From: Paenibacillus cymbidii
Lineage (GTDB): Bacteria > Bacillota > Bacilli > Paenibacillales > NBRC-103111
Direction of reading: 5' to 3'
Assembly (NCBI RefSeq): GCF_004764705.1
Contig: NZ_SHLX01000003.1
Span: 353,813-417,812 of the forward strand
Length of the DNA: 64,000 bases
The notes beneath the pieces are model-generated. The model had not been told where the DNA came from. It saw nothing but the letters and a program-made list of their open reading frames with translations, and did not search any database. Every line of letters starts with the position of its first letter. Within the stretch, counting starts at the first letter, position 1. The translations under genes were made by a program, and so were the position numbers. Positions 55,663 through 63,839 of the stretch are shown piece by piece.

Positions 55663-56544
55663 CTGCGTCTTGTTGTCCGTTTGTTTTGTGCTGCTTTCTT
55701 GTTGTTGTCGCTAGGGTTCATGCTGCATCAGAAAAACGCGGCGGCCGCCGCATCGAACGTGTTGGTGCAAGTCAACGACGAACTTGTTTCGTTTCCGGAC
55801 GCCCAGCCGTTCATCGATTCGGACGGTATTTCGCAAGTGCCGGTCCGGATCGTATCGGAAAAATTGGGCTACAAGGTCGAGGCGGCCGTCGAAGGCCCAC
55901 AAGTTACTGTAACCATCGCCAAAGCAAATGAAACGGTAACGCTGCTGGCCACGCGCGACGGCAGCGCCGCGCAGCAGCCGGTCAAGGATGCGGTTGTTGC
56001 GGCGTCGGCCAAAGCCGCCGCTCCGTTGCCGCAAGCCAAGTTCGTCGACGGCCGCGTCTTTGTGCCGATCCGCTTCGTATCGGAAACGTTCGGCTTGAAT
56101 GTGCAATGGGACGGGGACAATCGGATCGCGATCATCGATGCCGACGGCAAGTACCACGCCCCGGCCTGGTACGCGCCGAAAACGCCGCCGCTTTCCCAGC
56201 TCATCGTGCAGGAAGCGAAACAATTTCTCGGCGTTCGTTATGTATGGGGCGGCGAGTCGCCAACCGGCTTCGACTGCTCCGGTCTGGTAGGCTACGTGTT
56301 CGGCGAAAGCGGCATCGATTTGCCGCGTACGTCGGTCGGCATGTACGATACGGCCGGCAAACGCGTCACCGATTTGCAGGCGGGAGACCTTGTCTTTTTC
56401 GCAAAAGGAATCGTCAACCACGTCGGCATCTATATCGGCGACAACCAGTTCATTTCGGCGACCACTTCGGGCGGCGTCCGGGTGGACAGCCTGGCCAGCA
56501 GTTATTGGGGGCCGCGCTACGTTGGAGCCAAACGCGTGCTGTAA
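55663..56544 (+). CDS. Secreted NlpC/P60 peptidoglycan hydrolase under c-di-AMP riboswitch control
   Basis: A 293-residue exported enzyme. The first codon is probably CTG at 55663: AGGAGG (55649-55654) is 8 nt upstream, and this start gives a proper signal peptide (MRLVVRLFCAAFLLLSLGFM, cleavage after the Ala run). The first standard codon in frame, TTG at 55681, is 26 nt from the ribosome site and loses both basic residues. Residues about 35-160 are a copper-amine-oxidase-N-like domain (SEKLGYKVEAAVEGPQVTVT, then FVPIRFVSETFGLNVQW). Residues about 180-293 are NlpC/P60, with catalytic Cys in GFDCSGLVGYVF and His in NHVGIYIG. It should cut peptidoglycan stem peptides during wall growth. Confidence 0.9.
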   Translation: MRLVVRLFCAAFLLLSLGFMLHQKNAAAAASNVLVQVNDELVSFPDAQPFIDSDGISQVPVRIVSEKLGYKVEAAVEGPQVTVTIAKANETVTLLATRDGSAAQQPVKDAVVAASAKAAAPLPQAKFVDGRVFVPIRFVSETFGLNVQWDGDNRIAIIDADGKYHAPAWYAPKTPPLSQLIVQEAKQFLGVRYVWGGESPTGFDCSGLVGYVFGESGIDLPRTSVGMYDTAGKRVTDLQAGDLVFFAKGIVNHVGIYIGDNQFISATTSGGVRVDSLASSYWGPRYVGAKRVL

Positions 56545-56563
56545 CGCGCGCGTTAACGAAATC

Positions 56564-56623
56564 GAATCAGCCAGCGACAAGAAGCCGCGTTTGGAGCGGC
56601 CCGTCGCTGGCTGATTCATTTTT
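56564..56623. terminator. Terminator after the riboswitch-controlled hydrolase gene
   Basis: GAATCAGCCAGCGAC (56564-56578) is perfectly complementary to 56603-56617; an inner GCCGC/GCGGC stem closes the loop, and ATTTTT follows. The right arm overlaps the stop codon of the converging YheC/YheD gene, so on the minus strand it may end that operon too. Confidence 0.85.
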
Positions 56624-57797
56624 CGCCGCTGCCCGGCTTCGGCTTGGCAATGCCGGCAATGATCGGCACCGCCTGGCGCCTCGATCTTCTGCCGCTCTTC
56701 GCGCCGCCGAACTTGCCGCGATGCAGCCAAAGCGCATATTCGAGCGGCCGCGAGATGGCGGTGCGGTACGTTTCCGACTCGCCGATCCGCCGAAACACCT
56801 CGCGCGCGGGTTTCGGGTTCACTTCCAGCAGCCACACCCCGCCTTGCGGATCGATGGCGATATCGAGCGCAAGCTCGCACAACTGGCCGTAATGCTGTTC
56901 GAGCCGGCGGGCGACATTATGGCTCAGTTTGCCGAGCGTCGATTCGATATCGGCAATTTTCGTTTCCGAGCCGAAGCGCTGCCGCATCAGTCTGCGCATC
57001 GGCACCGCAGCCCCCCCGCCATGAAGGTTGGAGGTAATGCTGCCCGCCGGTCCGACCCGGCCTGCGCAGCCGGTCACTTGCCATTCGCCCTTGCCGTTCT
57101 TCTGGATCAGCAGCCGGTAATCGTGCACGCGGCCGTCTTTGAGCGCGATCGAGATGCCCTGCTGAATCAAGTAGCGGTCTTTCATCTCCCAGCTGCGCAG
57201 CCGCGCGGCGATCTGTTCCTGCTTCAGCTTATGCGGTCCGACGATCCGGCGGCTGCGGTCGCGTCCCTGCAGCACGAAGAGGCCGTCCTCCAAACGCCGG
57301 ATGCGGATAATGCCGCGTCCGCCCGTGCCGTCCTCCGGCTTCAAATAAACGAGCGGGAACTCTTTCAAGTAGCGGAGCAAGTCCGCTTCGCTGCGGTATT
57401 TTTCCGTACGCGGCAAATGCGGCTTCACCGCATCGTCGCCGGCCAGCGTCTGATACACCCCCCACTTGTGGGCGATCGGCCGGTTCAAATAGGTCAACTG
57501 CGGGTACTTGGCGCGAAATTGCCGCAGCTGCGCAAAGCGCGGCGTCCGCTGGAAGCGGCAGCGGTCGTAGACAAGCGCCGGAAACGGCATGTGCCGGCGA
57601 ATCCAGCGGTTCTCCTTGCCGTCATAAAGATGCGCGCGTATGTGCCGGCCGTCCTGGCTCACGTCTTCCGGCGTAAACACCATCACATCCAGCCCGAGCC
57701 GGTTGCCTTGCTCGCTCAAGCGGCGAAAATAATCTTTTTCCTCCAGCAAATTCCCATTCAAATAAAGCGCCATCACGCCGAGCAATGGATGGGGCAT
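56616..57797 (-). CDS. YheC/YheD family spore-coat-associated ATP-grasp protein, gene 5 of array
   Basis: A 393-residue ATP-grasp protein. Visible: N-terminal PLLGVMALYLNGNLLEEKDY, ALVYDRCRFQRTPRF, LKPEDGTGGRGIIRIRR (the ATP-binding loop), RVHDYRLLIQKNGKGEW (with the Arg-Leu-Leu strand of the family), TSNLHGGGAAVP, and the metal-binding WLLEVNPKPAREVF near the end. Members associate with the spore coat in Bacillus; the reaction (presumably carboxylate-amine ligation) is not established. The ATG at 57797 follows AGGTGA closely; GTG at 57806 overlaps the upstream stop as GTGA and is an alternative. It has an unusually basic tail (GRRSRRQAVPI). Confidence 0.88.
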   Translation of the reverse strand: MPHPLLGVMALYLNGNLLEEKDYFRRLSEQGNRLGLDVMVFTPEDVSQDGRHIRAHLYDGKENRWIRRHMPFPALVYDRCRFQRTPRFAQLRQFRAKYPQLTYLNRPIAHKWGVYQTLAGDDAVKPHLPRTEKYRSEADLLRYLKEFPLVYLKPEDGTGGRGIIRIRRLEDGLFVLQGRDRSRRIVGPHKLKQEQIAARLRSWEMKDRYLIQQGISIALKDGRVHDYRLLIQKNGKGEWQVTGCAGRVGPAGSITSNLHGGGAAVPMRRLMRQRFGSETKIADIESTLGKLSHNVARRLEQHYGQLCELALDIAIDPQGGVWLLEVNPKPAREVFRRIGESETYRTAISRPLEYALWLHRGKFGGAKSGRRSRRQAVPIIAGIAKPKPGSGEK

Positions 57798-57802
57798 GCG
57801 CT

Positions 57803-58927
57803 TCACCTGCTTCGCGTTTTCGTTCGGGCAAGGTATTGGCTGAACTGGATGATGCGCTCCAGCGAGCGCTTGCGGATATCGGGTTCGTCAAATTTCATCG
57901 GACGGGAATTCGCTTCGAAAAACCAGATGCGCCGCGCGTTGTCAATGCCAAGGTCCATCGACATTTCGCCGAGCGTTTGCCCCGATGCCCGCTCGATTTG
58001 GCGAGCGATCATATGGGCGGCCTGATGCACGCGCTGCAGCGTCAGCTTCGCCGCTTCCTGTCCGTAAGCGAGCGACAGCAGCTTCTCGGGCTCGTCGATG
58101 CTGCCCCCGCGCGGCACGTGCGTCGTAATGCTGGAGCGTCCGGCGACCCGCGCCCCGATGCCGCTGATCGTCCATTCGCCATATTGGTTTTTTTGCACCA
58201 GCACGCGCAGATCGAACGGCCGTTTGTTGTAGCTGGTCAGCGCAATCGCCTGCTGCATCAAATAGTCTTCGCCGTCGATCTGCTGTTTGAACGTGCTCCA
58301 CAACCGGGCGATCGTCCCGTGATGGGAATGATGGCTTTTGCGCGCATTCTGGATCGACAGCCGGTACGGCAGCCGCTGGCCGGGCAGCGCCTGCACCTTC
58401 ATGATCCCTTTTCCCGCTTTCCCGCGCACGGGCTTCAAATAAATGTCGTGATGCAGTGCGAGGAACGATTCCAGATCGTCCGGGGACGTTAGCCGCTTGG
58501 TGGCGGGAATGAATTTTTTGGTCGCTTTCGACTTGTTAAGCCATTCGAACAGCGTCCATTTGTTGAAGAACGCCGGATTGAACACCCGCACGCTATCCTG
58601 CTTCAGGCAGAAGCGAATTTTTCGCTGCACCTCCGGCAGCATTTCGTCCTTGCGCGTCGGGATGCGATTGTACATGACGTGGGGCAACGGCAGTAGCTGC
58701 CGCGTCCACGATTTCGTTTCGGCGTTGTATACGTACCCGTTCCATTTGTGTGCTCGCCGCTTGATATCTTTCGCCGTCAGCACGTAGACGAACGCGCCCA
58801 GTTCCCGCCCTTTTTTGATCAGATCGATGAAATTGAAGTGGTTGCCGCGGAATGGGCGATGCTCGTCGTGCATCGTCAGGATGGCGAGGTTCGTGCGTTC
58901 GTCGTCGTCGTGGAGCGATTGGTTCAT
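57803..58927 (-). CDS. YheC/YheD family ATP-grasp protein, gene 4 of array
   Basis: A 374-residue member. Core motifs: LAILTMHDEHRPFRGNHFNF, HVMYNRIPTRKDEM, LKPVRGKAGKGIMKV, RPFDLRVLVQKNQYGEWTIS, THVPRGGSIDEP and IWFFEANSRPMKF. The start segment lacks the extra N-terminal domain of genes 1 and 3. It begins one base after the stop of gene 3. Its sequence around HARKSHHSHHGT is unusually His-rich between the two ATP-grasp lobes. Confidence 0.88.
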   Translation of the reverse strand: MNQSLHDDDERTNLAILTMHDEHRPFRGNHFNFIDLIKKGRELGAFVYVLTAKDIKRRAHKWNGYVYNAETKSWTRQLLPLPHVMYNRIPTRKDEMLPEVQRKIRFCLKQDSVRVFNPAFFNKWTLFEWLNKSKATKKFIPATKRLTSPDDLESFLALHHDIYLKPVRGKAGKGIMKVQALPGQRLPYRLSIQNARKSHHSHHGTIARLWSTFKQQIDGEDYLMQQAIALTSYNKRPFDLRVLVQKNQYGEWTISGIGARVAGRSSITTHVPRGGSIDEPEKLLSLAYGQEAAKLTLQRVHQAAHMIARQIERASGQTLGEMSMDLGIDNARRIWFFEANSRPMKFDEPDIRKRSLERIIQFSQYLARTKTRSR

Positions 58928-58928
58928 C

Positions 58929-60296
58929 CTAACTGTCCCTCCTTGCGCGGAACCGGCTGACGTATAAGATGTGGTCGAGCAAATGGGTAAAGGTAGCCTT
59001 GCCCTGCGCCTTCAGCGACGGGTGCTTGAAGATCGAGCGGCCCGGCTTCGCGTTCGCTTCGAACATCCAGACGCGCTCGTTCTGGTCGATCCCGAGATCG
59101 AAGCCGAGCTCGACGAGCGAATGGGGATAGTTTTTTTCGATCGCTTCCGCAAGTTTCACGGACACGTCTTTGGCGTTTTGCAGCAATTGGTCGGCTTTGC
59201 CGCCGAAGGCGCGCCCGAGCACGTATTCCGGCGTCATCAACTGACCTCCCGTCCGCACATGCGTCGTGACGGAGCCGCGCCCCGCCTTTTTGGCGCCAAT
59301 GCCGACCGGCACCCACTGGTTGTTGCCGTTCTTCATCATATGGAACCGGAAATCGATCGGACAATTGTCGATTTCAATCAGCCGGATCCCCTGCTGCACG
59401 ACGTAATTGACCAGCCTTACATTATGGCGCTGCAGCAGGGAAACGAGCCCCTCGAAGCGGGGGAAACGAAGCAGCATATTCGTTCCGCCTCGGTGGAAGC
59501 GGGCAAAATAGCCGCGTCCGGGGTTGTACGTCAGCCGGTAAATGCCGATGCCGAGGCTGCCGGCGGTTGGCTTCAAGTAGACGAACCGGTGCTTTTCCAG
59601 CATGCGCTGGATGTCTTCCGTCTTCGGACTGTTGATCGAGTCGGGAACGTGCCGATTGATTTCTTCGCCTTGTAGAAGCCGGTACACATCCCACTTGTCA
59701 AAAAAGCTCCAGTTGAAAAACGGAATTTTGCGACGGACGAAGCGGTTTTTGAACTGGTCCATCGACATCGATTTTTCCGCCGTGCGGCTCGTCAGCCGGT
59801 TGTAGACGACATCGGGCAGCGGCGTCGTTTTGCGAACCCAGCGCCCGCCTTCCCCCGGAACATAACCGACCACCACTTCTTCCTCCCAGTCCACCTGACC
59901 GGGCGAAAAGCCGATGTAAAACGCTTTGCCGTGGCAGGTGTGCATAAATTCGCGGACAAAGCCGCTGCGGGAGCCGAACGGATTGGCCGAACCCGGAAGC
60001 GTATTGGTCAAAATGCCGATCAGCGGGCCGATTTGCAGCTCGCGGTTGCCGACGTTGCGAATCATGCATTTGCCTCTCCAGGGCAAACGAAGCGAAGCGG
60101 CGACGGGAGCGCTCATCGTACAGATCAAGCCGGCGCGGTTAACGAGCTTCAGCGGCACGTTTACGGATTTCGAGCCGATCCGGAGCAGAATCGTTCTTCC
60201 GCCGGACAGCTGCAGCGCCTTGCTGAGCGCGCGCGTCATCGTCACCGCGCGACCTTCCTGCTGCGAAACCGCAACCGTGCATATGGTCGAACTCAT
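58929..60296 (-). CDS. YheC/YheD family ATP-grasp protein, long form, gene 3 of array
   Basis: A 455-residue member with an extra N-terminal domain (residues 1-about 95: SKALQLSGGRTILLRIGSKS, then VNVPLKLVNRAGLICTMS) rich in beta strands, followed by the common core: IGILTNTLPGSANPFGSRSG, DVVYNRLTSRTAEKS, LKPTAGSLGIGIYRL, CPIDFRFHMMKNGNNQWVPV, THVRTGGQLMTP and VWMFEANAKPGRSIF. The ATG at 60296 follows AGGAGG and overlaps the gene 2 stop (ATGA). The frame stays open far upstream within gene 2, but those residues are not related. Confidence 0.9.
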   Translation of the reverse strand: MSSTICTVAVSQQEGRAVTMTRALSKALQLSGGRTILLRIGSKSVNVPLKLVNRAGLICTMSAPVAASLRLPWRGKCMIRNVGNRELQIGPLIGILTNTLPGSANPFGSRSGFVREFMHTCHGKAFYIGFSPGQVDWEEEVVVGYVPGEGGRWVRKTTPLPDVVYNRLTSRTAEKSMSMDQFKNRFVRRKIPFFNWSFFDKWDVYRLLQGEEINRHVPDSINSPKTEDIQRMLEKHRFVYLKPTAGSLGIGIYRLTYNPGRGYFARFHRGGTNMLLRFPRFEGLVSLLQRHNVRLVNYVVQQGIRLIEIDNCPIDFRFHMMKNGNNQWVPVGIGAKKAGRGSVTTHVRTGGQLMTPEYVLGRAFGGKADQLLQNAKDVSVKLAEAIEKNYPHSLVELGFDLGIDQNERVWMFEANAKPGRSIFKHPSLKAQGKATFTHLLDHILYVSRFRARRDS

Positions 60297-61471
60297 GAGG
60301 TAACCTCCTGAACGTTTTGCGCCCGCGAACCGGGCACGATTGGCAAGTGCAAAACTGGCTTCGGTAGCTTGAGACGGAGCAAATGATTCGCATACCGCAT
60401 CGGGTTCGTTGTTGCGGCGGCGTAGGCGGCTTCGTCGCCCAGCATTCGCAGCACGGTGCGGCCCGGCTTCGGATTCGCCTCCACGATCCAGAGGCGGCCC
60501 GATTCCTCGACGCCGAAGTCGAGGCCGAGCTCGGCGAGCCGGCCGCAGCTCGCTTCCAGCGCCGGCGGAATGCGCTGCGCCAGCCCGCGCAGCCGCCTGA
60601 CGATGCGTTCGGCCCGGTCGTCGCCGAAAGCCCCGCGCAGAAATTCTCGCAGCGGAGCGGCCGTTCCGCCGCCGTGCACATTGGCGGTTACGCTGCCCGC
60701 CGCGCCGATGCGCACGGCTTCTCCGACGAGCCGCCAGCGGCCGCCGCCGTCCTTCTGCACGAGCGCGCGGACGTCGAAGGCGCCGATGCCGGGCAGCGCG
60801 AGCGGCAAATACGGCTGCAGCACGTAGCGCCGTCCGGCGGTGAAGCGCCGGAGCCAGCGCCACAGCGCGGGAAAGTCGTGAAAGATGAGGCGGAACGGGC
60901 GGTTGCCCGCATCGCGGCCTTCGGCGCGCCAGGAGCCGCCGGAGGCCGCGACGCGCAGCGCGCCGCAGCCTTGCATGCCCGCATCGGGCTTGAGGAACGC
61001 GCTTCCGCGTTCCTCAAGCAGGCGCAGCAGCGGTCGGGCGCTTTCCAGCGGGGCGGCTGGCGGCACGTACGGCGCCAGCGCAGGGTCGGCGGCGAGCGCG
61101 CGGCGCATCGCGAGCTTGCCGCCGACGCCGCGGCTGAGCGGAACGGCGCCGCGCTCCGACAAGAGCGCGAGCGCCTCCCGCTGGCGCCGGCGTTCTTCGC
61201 CGCTCCGGCAGAAGGAGCGGTCGTAGATGACGCGCGGCGGCGGGAAATCGCCTTGCCGCCACGCTCCCGGCTTGCCGGGCGCGGCGGCGAAGCCGCGGAC
61301 CGAACGGCCGTCCGGCGCGACGCCTGCCGGAGCGAAGAAGTACACGAGCAGGCCCAGTTCGCCGCCGCAGGCCGCAAGCGTTGCGAACCACGCTTGCTTG
61401 GGGCCTTGCGCCAAGTCGCGGTCGCAGGTCATGATGCCGACGGAGCGGGTTCCGTAATCGTCGAGCGGCAA
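60293..61471 (-). CDS. YheC/YheD family ATP-grasp protein, short form, gene 2 of array
   Basis: A 392-residue member with notably high GC and Ala/Arg content compared with its neighbours. Core motifs are SVGIMTCDRDLAQGPKQAWF, RVIYDRSFCRSGEE, LKPDAGMQGCGALRV, GAFDVRALVQKDGGGRWRL, ANVHGGGTAAPL and LWIVEANPKPGRTVL. The TTG at 61471 is suggested because GAGGTGA lies about 5 nt upstream; a GTG at 61480 would overlap that site. It begins 10 bases after the gene 1 stop and ends overlapping gene 3. It may be the fastest-evolving member of the set. Confidence 0.87.
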   Translation of the reverse strand: MPLDDYGTRSVGIMTCDRDLAQGPKQAWFATLAACGGELGLLVYFFAPAGVAPDGRSVRGFAAAPGKPGAWRQGDFPPPRVIYDRSFCRSGEERRRQREALALLSERGAVPLSRGVGGKLAMRRALAADPALAPYVPPAAPLESARPLLRLLEERGSAFLKPDAGMQGCGALRVAASGGSWRAEGRDAGNRPFRLIFHDFPALWRWLRRFTAGRRYVLQPYLPLALPGIGAFDVRALVQKDGGGRWRLVGEAVRIGAAGSVTANVHGGGTAAPLREFLRGAFGDDRAERIVRRLRGLAQRIPPALEASCGRLAELGLDFGVEESGRLWIVEANPKPGRTVLRMLGDEAAYAAATTNPMRYANHLLRLKLPKPVLHLPIVPGSRAQNVQEVTS

Positions 61472-61481
61472 TAGGCTCACC

Positions 61482-62849
61482 TCAAAATTTCGCCAAATAG
61501 TGCGCGTACTTCACGATCATTCGGACGGATGGACGAAGTTTGTTGTCCTCGGTAGGCGTGTTGTGATCTTTGGACGGCTTCGAATTGACCTCCAGCAGCC
61601 ATACTTTCCCGCTTTCGTCGACGGCAAGGTCGATGCCGAGCTCGGCGAAGTGGCCCTGGATTTGCGCTTCGACGCCGGCCGCGATCGTCAGCGCGGCCTT
61701 GCGCAGGCGCGGCACGACGGAAGCGCGCTGCTGCGAGCTTACGTTGGAGCGGGAAACGGCTTCGGCGGCGGTGCAAATCGTGCCGCCGCGCGCCAGATTG
61801 GAGACGAACGTGTTGCTGCCGGCAATGCGCGCCATCATCGACGTAATCGTCCATTCGCCTTCGCCGCTTTTTTGCACGAGCGCGCGAAAGTCGACCGGCC
61901 TGCCGTTTACTTCGATGAGCCTCAGGCCCTGCTGGATCTGATAGCGGGCCGAGCGCATCTTGCCGGCAATGCTGGCGAACAAGGCGGACAGGCTGTCAAA
62001 GGAGGAGCGGCGCACGCCGTTCAGGTGGGTAGCGTGACAGACGTACGATGCGCCCGACTGCCGGGAAATACGGATGATGCCTTTGCCGAGACTGCCGGTG
62101 ATCGGCTTCAGGAACACGATGCCATGCCGGGCGCACATCGATTTGAGCATGGCGTAATTTTTGAACAGATGCGATTCCGGCAAATAGCCGCGCAGCGCCG
62201 CGTCCTGTTCGAGCGCCGCGAACACTTCCGTTTTGTTCAAATACTTCTCGTTGAACAACACCGAGCCGTAGCGCGATTTGGCTTCCTGAAAAAATCGCTG
62301 CACGCCGGACTTGTTCTCCAGCTTCCTTGTCGTCAACCGGTTGTAGATGATGTCGCCGACGGGCATTTTGCGCTTCACCCAGCGTCCGGCGTAGCACCAG
62401 CCTTCTACCGATTGGGCCGGAGAAACCATTTGGCCCGGCGAAAAAAAGTAAACAAACGCTCCCAGCTTGCTGCAAGCGTCGGTCAATTCCCGGCAAAACG
62501 GGGTCATAGTTCCGAACGGGCGATCCGGTGCGGCGTTGATCCGGCTGACCAGCACGGAAATGACCGGCCCGAGCCGAAGCAATCGCGAGCTCGGCCGGTA
62601 AACGGCGGCGAGCGTGATGCCGTGATGAATGCCGAGCCGCTCGGCCAGTGACTGCTGGAGACGCAACGCATTCAGATTGGCGACGGGAACGACTTTTACT
62701 TCGAAGCGAAAGGAACCGAACTGCAGCGCTATGGGTTGATTGGCGGGAATTTTCCAACGTTTGAGGAGCGATTCACCGAGCATGATCACATGATCGTCCC
62801 AATGCATGCTGCCGTGGTGAACATGAATCGGCACTTTAACTGTTGCCAT
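61482..62849 (-). CDS. YheC/YheD family ATP-grasp protein, long form, gene 1 of array
   Basis: A 455-residue member and first gene of the array. The N-terminal about 90 residues (MATVKVPIHVHHGSMHWDDH, then RWKIPANQPIALQFGSFRFE) form the extra beta-rich domain shared with gene 3. Core motifs: VISVLVSRINAAPDRPFGTM, DIIYNRLTTRKLENK, LKPITGSLGKGIIRI, RPVDFRALVQKSGEGEWTI, SNLARGGTICTA and VWLLEVNSKPSKDHN. The ATG at 62849 follows AAAGGAG by 8 nt; upstream in-frame residues are not family-like. It likely sets expression of all five genes. Confidence 0.9.
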   Translation of the reverse strand: MATVKVPIHVHHGSMHWDDHVIMLGESLLKRWKIPANQPIALQFGSFRFEVKVVPVANLNALRLQQSLAERLGIHHGITLAAVYRPSSRLLRLGPVISVLVSRINAAPDRPFGTMTPFCRELTDACSKLGAFVYFFSPGQMVSPAQSVEGWCYAGRWVKRKMPVGDIIYNRLTTRKLENKSGVQRFFQEAKSRYGSVLFNEKYLNKTEVFAALEQDAALRGYLPESHLFKNYAMLKSMCARHGIVFLKPITGSLGKGIIRISRQSGASYVCHATHLNGVRRSSFDSLSALFASIAGKMRSARYQIQQGLRLIEVNGRPVDFRALVQKSGEGEWTITSMMARIAGSNTFVSNLARGGTICTAAEAVSRSNVSSQQRASVVPRLRKAALTIAAGVEAQIQGHFAELGIDLAVDESGKVWLLEVNSKPSKDHNTPTEDNKLRPSVRMIVKYAHYLAKF

Positions 62850-62884
62850 CCGCAATCTCCTTTCCGTGCAGCGGCTGAACAGTT

Positions 62885-62912
62885 CATCATATGAGGACAT
62901 ATATCCCTTGGT
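62885..62912 (-). promoter_or_regulatory. Candidate mother-cell sigma (sigma-K-like) promoter of the YheC/YheD array
   Basis: On the minus strand AC (62912-62911), 17 bp, then CATATGATG (62893-62885), one mismatch from the sigma-K pattern AC-N16/17-CATANNNTA. It lies 36 bp before the gene 1 start. The fit is short and could be chance, but a sporulation promoter is expected for coat genes. Confidence 0.3.
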
Positions 62913-63092
62913 GCTTGACAGATGCCCAACTTGCAGGCGTTCCCGGTGTCCGGATCGGGTCTTCGGCGGATATCTTGGCCCGGCGGTTGCGAGGGCGAAG
63001 GACGCGCCCGGCAAGCCGAAATTCGTCATACGCTCCTGCCGGCGCGAATAAACTTGTCTTAACCGACCGAGTCGGGGGAAGGAGAGATGACG

Positions 63093-63371
63093 ATGAATGT
63101 ATTGAAAAATGCCGCTATGCTCGGCTTGTCTTTGGGGATGCTTGCTTACGCGGTGCCGCGGCTTCATGCGGGCGAGGGGCTTACCGCAGGGTCCGTTTTT
63201 GCCGTTGTTTGGATTTGTTTGGCGCTGGTGATCGTTTCGGCGCATCTGCATACGGCGCTGGGCGTCGGCGAGCGGACGAAGGAGCGGCTGCGGCAGGTGA
63301 AGCGGATGCGGAGCTGGCAGCGGGAGCGCGACTGGCAGCGGCGCACGCGGGCGTATGGCACGCGCAAGTAG
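63093..63371 (+). CDS. Small membrane protein, unknown function
   Basis: A 92-residue protein with two hydrophobic segments (about residues 5-22, LKNAAMLGLSLGMLAYAV, and 31-52, AGSVFAVVWICLALVIVSAH) and a strongly basic, Arg/Trp-rich C-terminal third (KERLRQVKRMRSWQRERDWQ). The tail would face the cytosol. The ATG at 63093 follows AAGGAG by 8 nt; the ATG at 63087 is too close to it. I do not recognise the family. It diverges from the YheC/YheD array. Confidence 0.6.
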   Translation: MNVLKNAAMLGLSLGMLAYAVPRLHAGEGLTAGSVFAVVWICLALVIVSAHLHTALGVGERTKERLRQVKRMRSWQRERDWQRRTRAYGTRK

Positions 63372-63542
63372 GGGGGAGAGGTTGTCGGCAGGTTAAGCGA
63401 TTGCCGCTCAACATGCTGGTTGACCGACACTCCGGGGCGGCGGCTCAATCGGCAACGTTCCATGTTATTTCGAGCTACCATTTGCGTCACTGCTACATCG
63501 AACCTCATTAAGAAATAGGCCAAAAGAAGGTTACTGCTTAGG

Positions 63543-63570
63543 TCTCCCTCTTTAAGGGGAGATTTTTTTT
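63543..63570 (+). terminator. Rho-independent terminator
   Basis: TCTCCC (63543-63548), an eight-base loop and GGGAGA (63557-63562) run into eight T residues (63563-63570). The nearest upstream plus-strand gene ends at 63371. Confidence 0.7.
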
Positions 63571-63645
63571 GCAGCCTGTAAAGTTTGTGACCTTAATTGT
63601 GGACGTTCGATCTTCTCACGAGCTGGTTTCCATGGCTAGATGCTC

Positions 63646-63839
63646 GACGGAACTCACCGCTCTTATTTAGGAGATTGCGACCTTATTTTTGAGGGACGGA
63701 ACACAGCGCTCTTATTTTCGCATGTTTCGTCTCATGGGATGTTTTTTCATCCGATAGCGGCTGTCAGTTCCGTTAACTTCGATAAAAGTGGCTCCAGGAG
63801 ACAAATAAGGGCTGTAGATTCCGTCCCTCGTATTTAAGG
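63646..63839. repeat. Second dispersed-type repeat: two direct and one inverted copy of a GACGGAA...CTTATTT unit
   Basis: GACGGAACTCACCGCTCTTATTT-like copy at 63646-63668; a longer copy at 63681-63718 (CCTTATTTTTGAGGGACGGAA, then CACAGCGCTCTTATTTT); and an inverted copy at 63803-63839 (AAATAAGGGCTGTAGATTCC, then GTCCCTCGTATTTAAGG). The last two could form a long imperfect stem of about 37 bp around 84 bp. The 63372-64000 interval has no convincing gene; composition is less GC-rich than the rest of the window. Confidence 0.7.
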
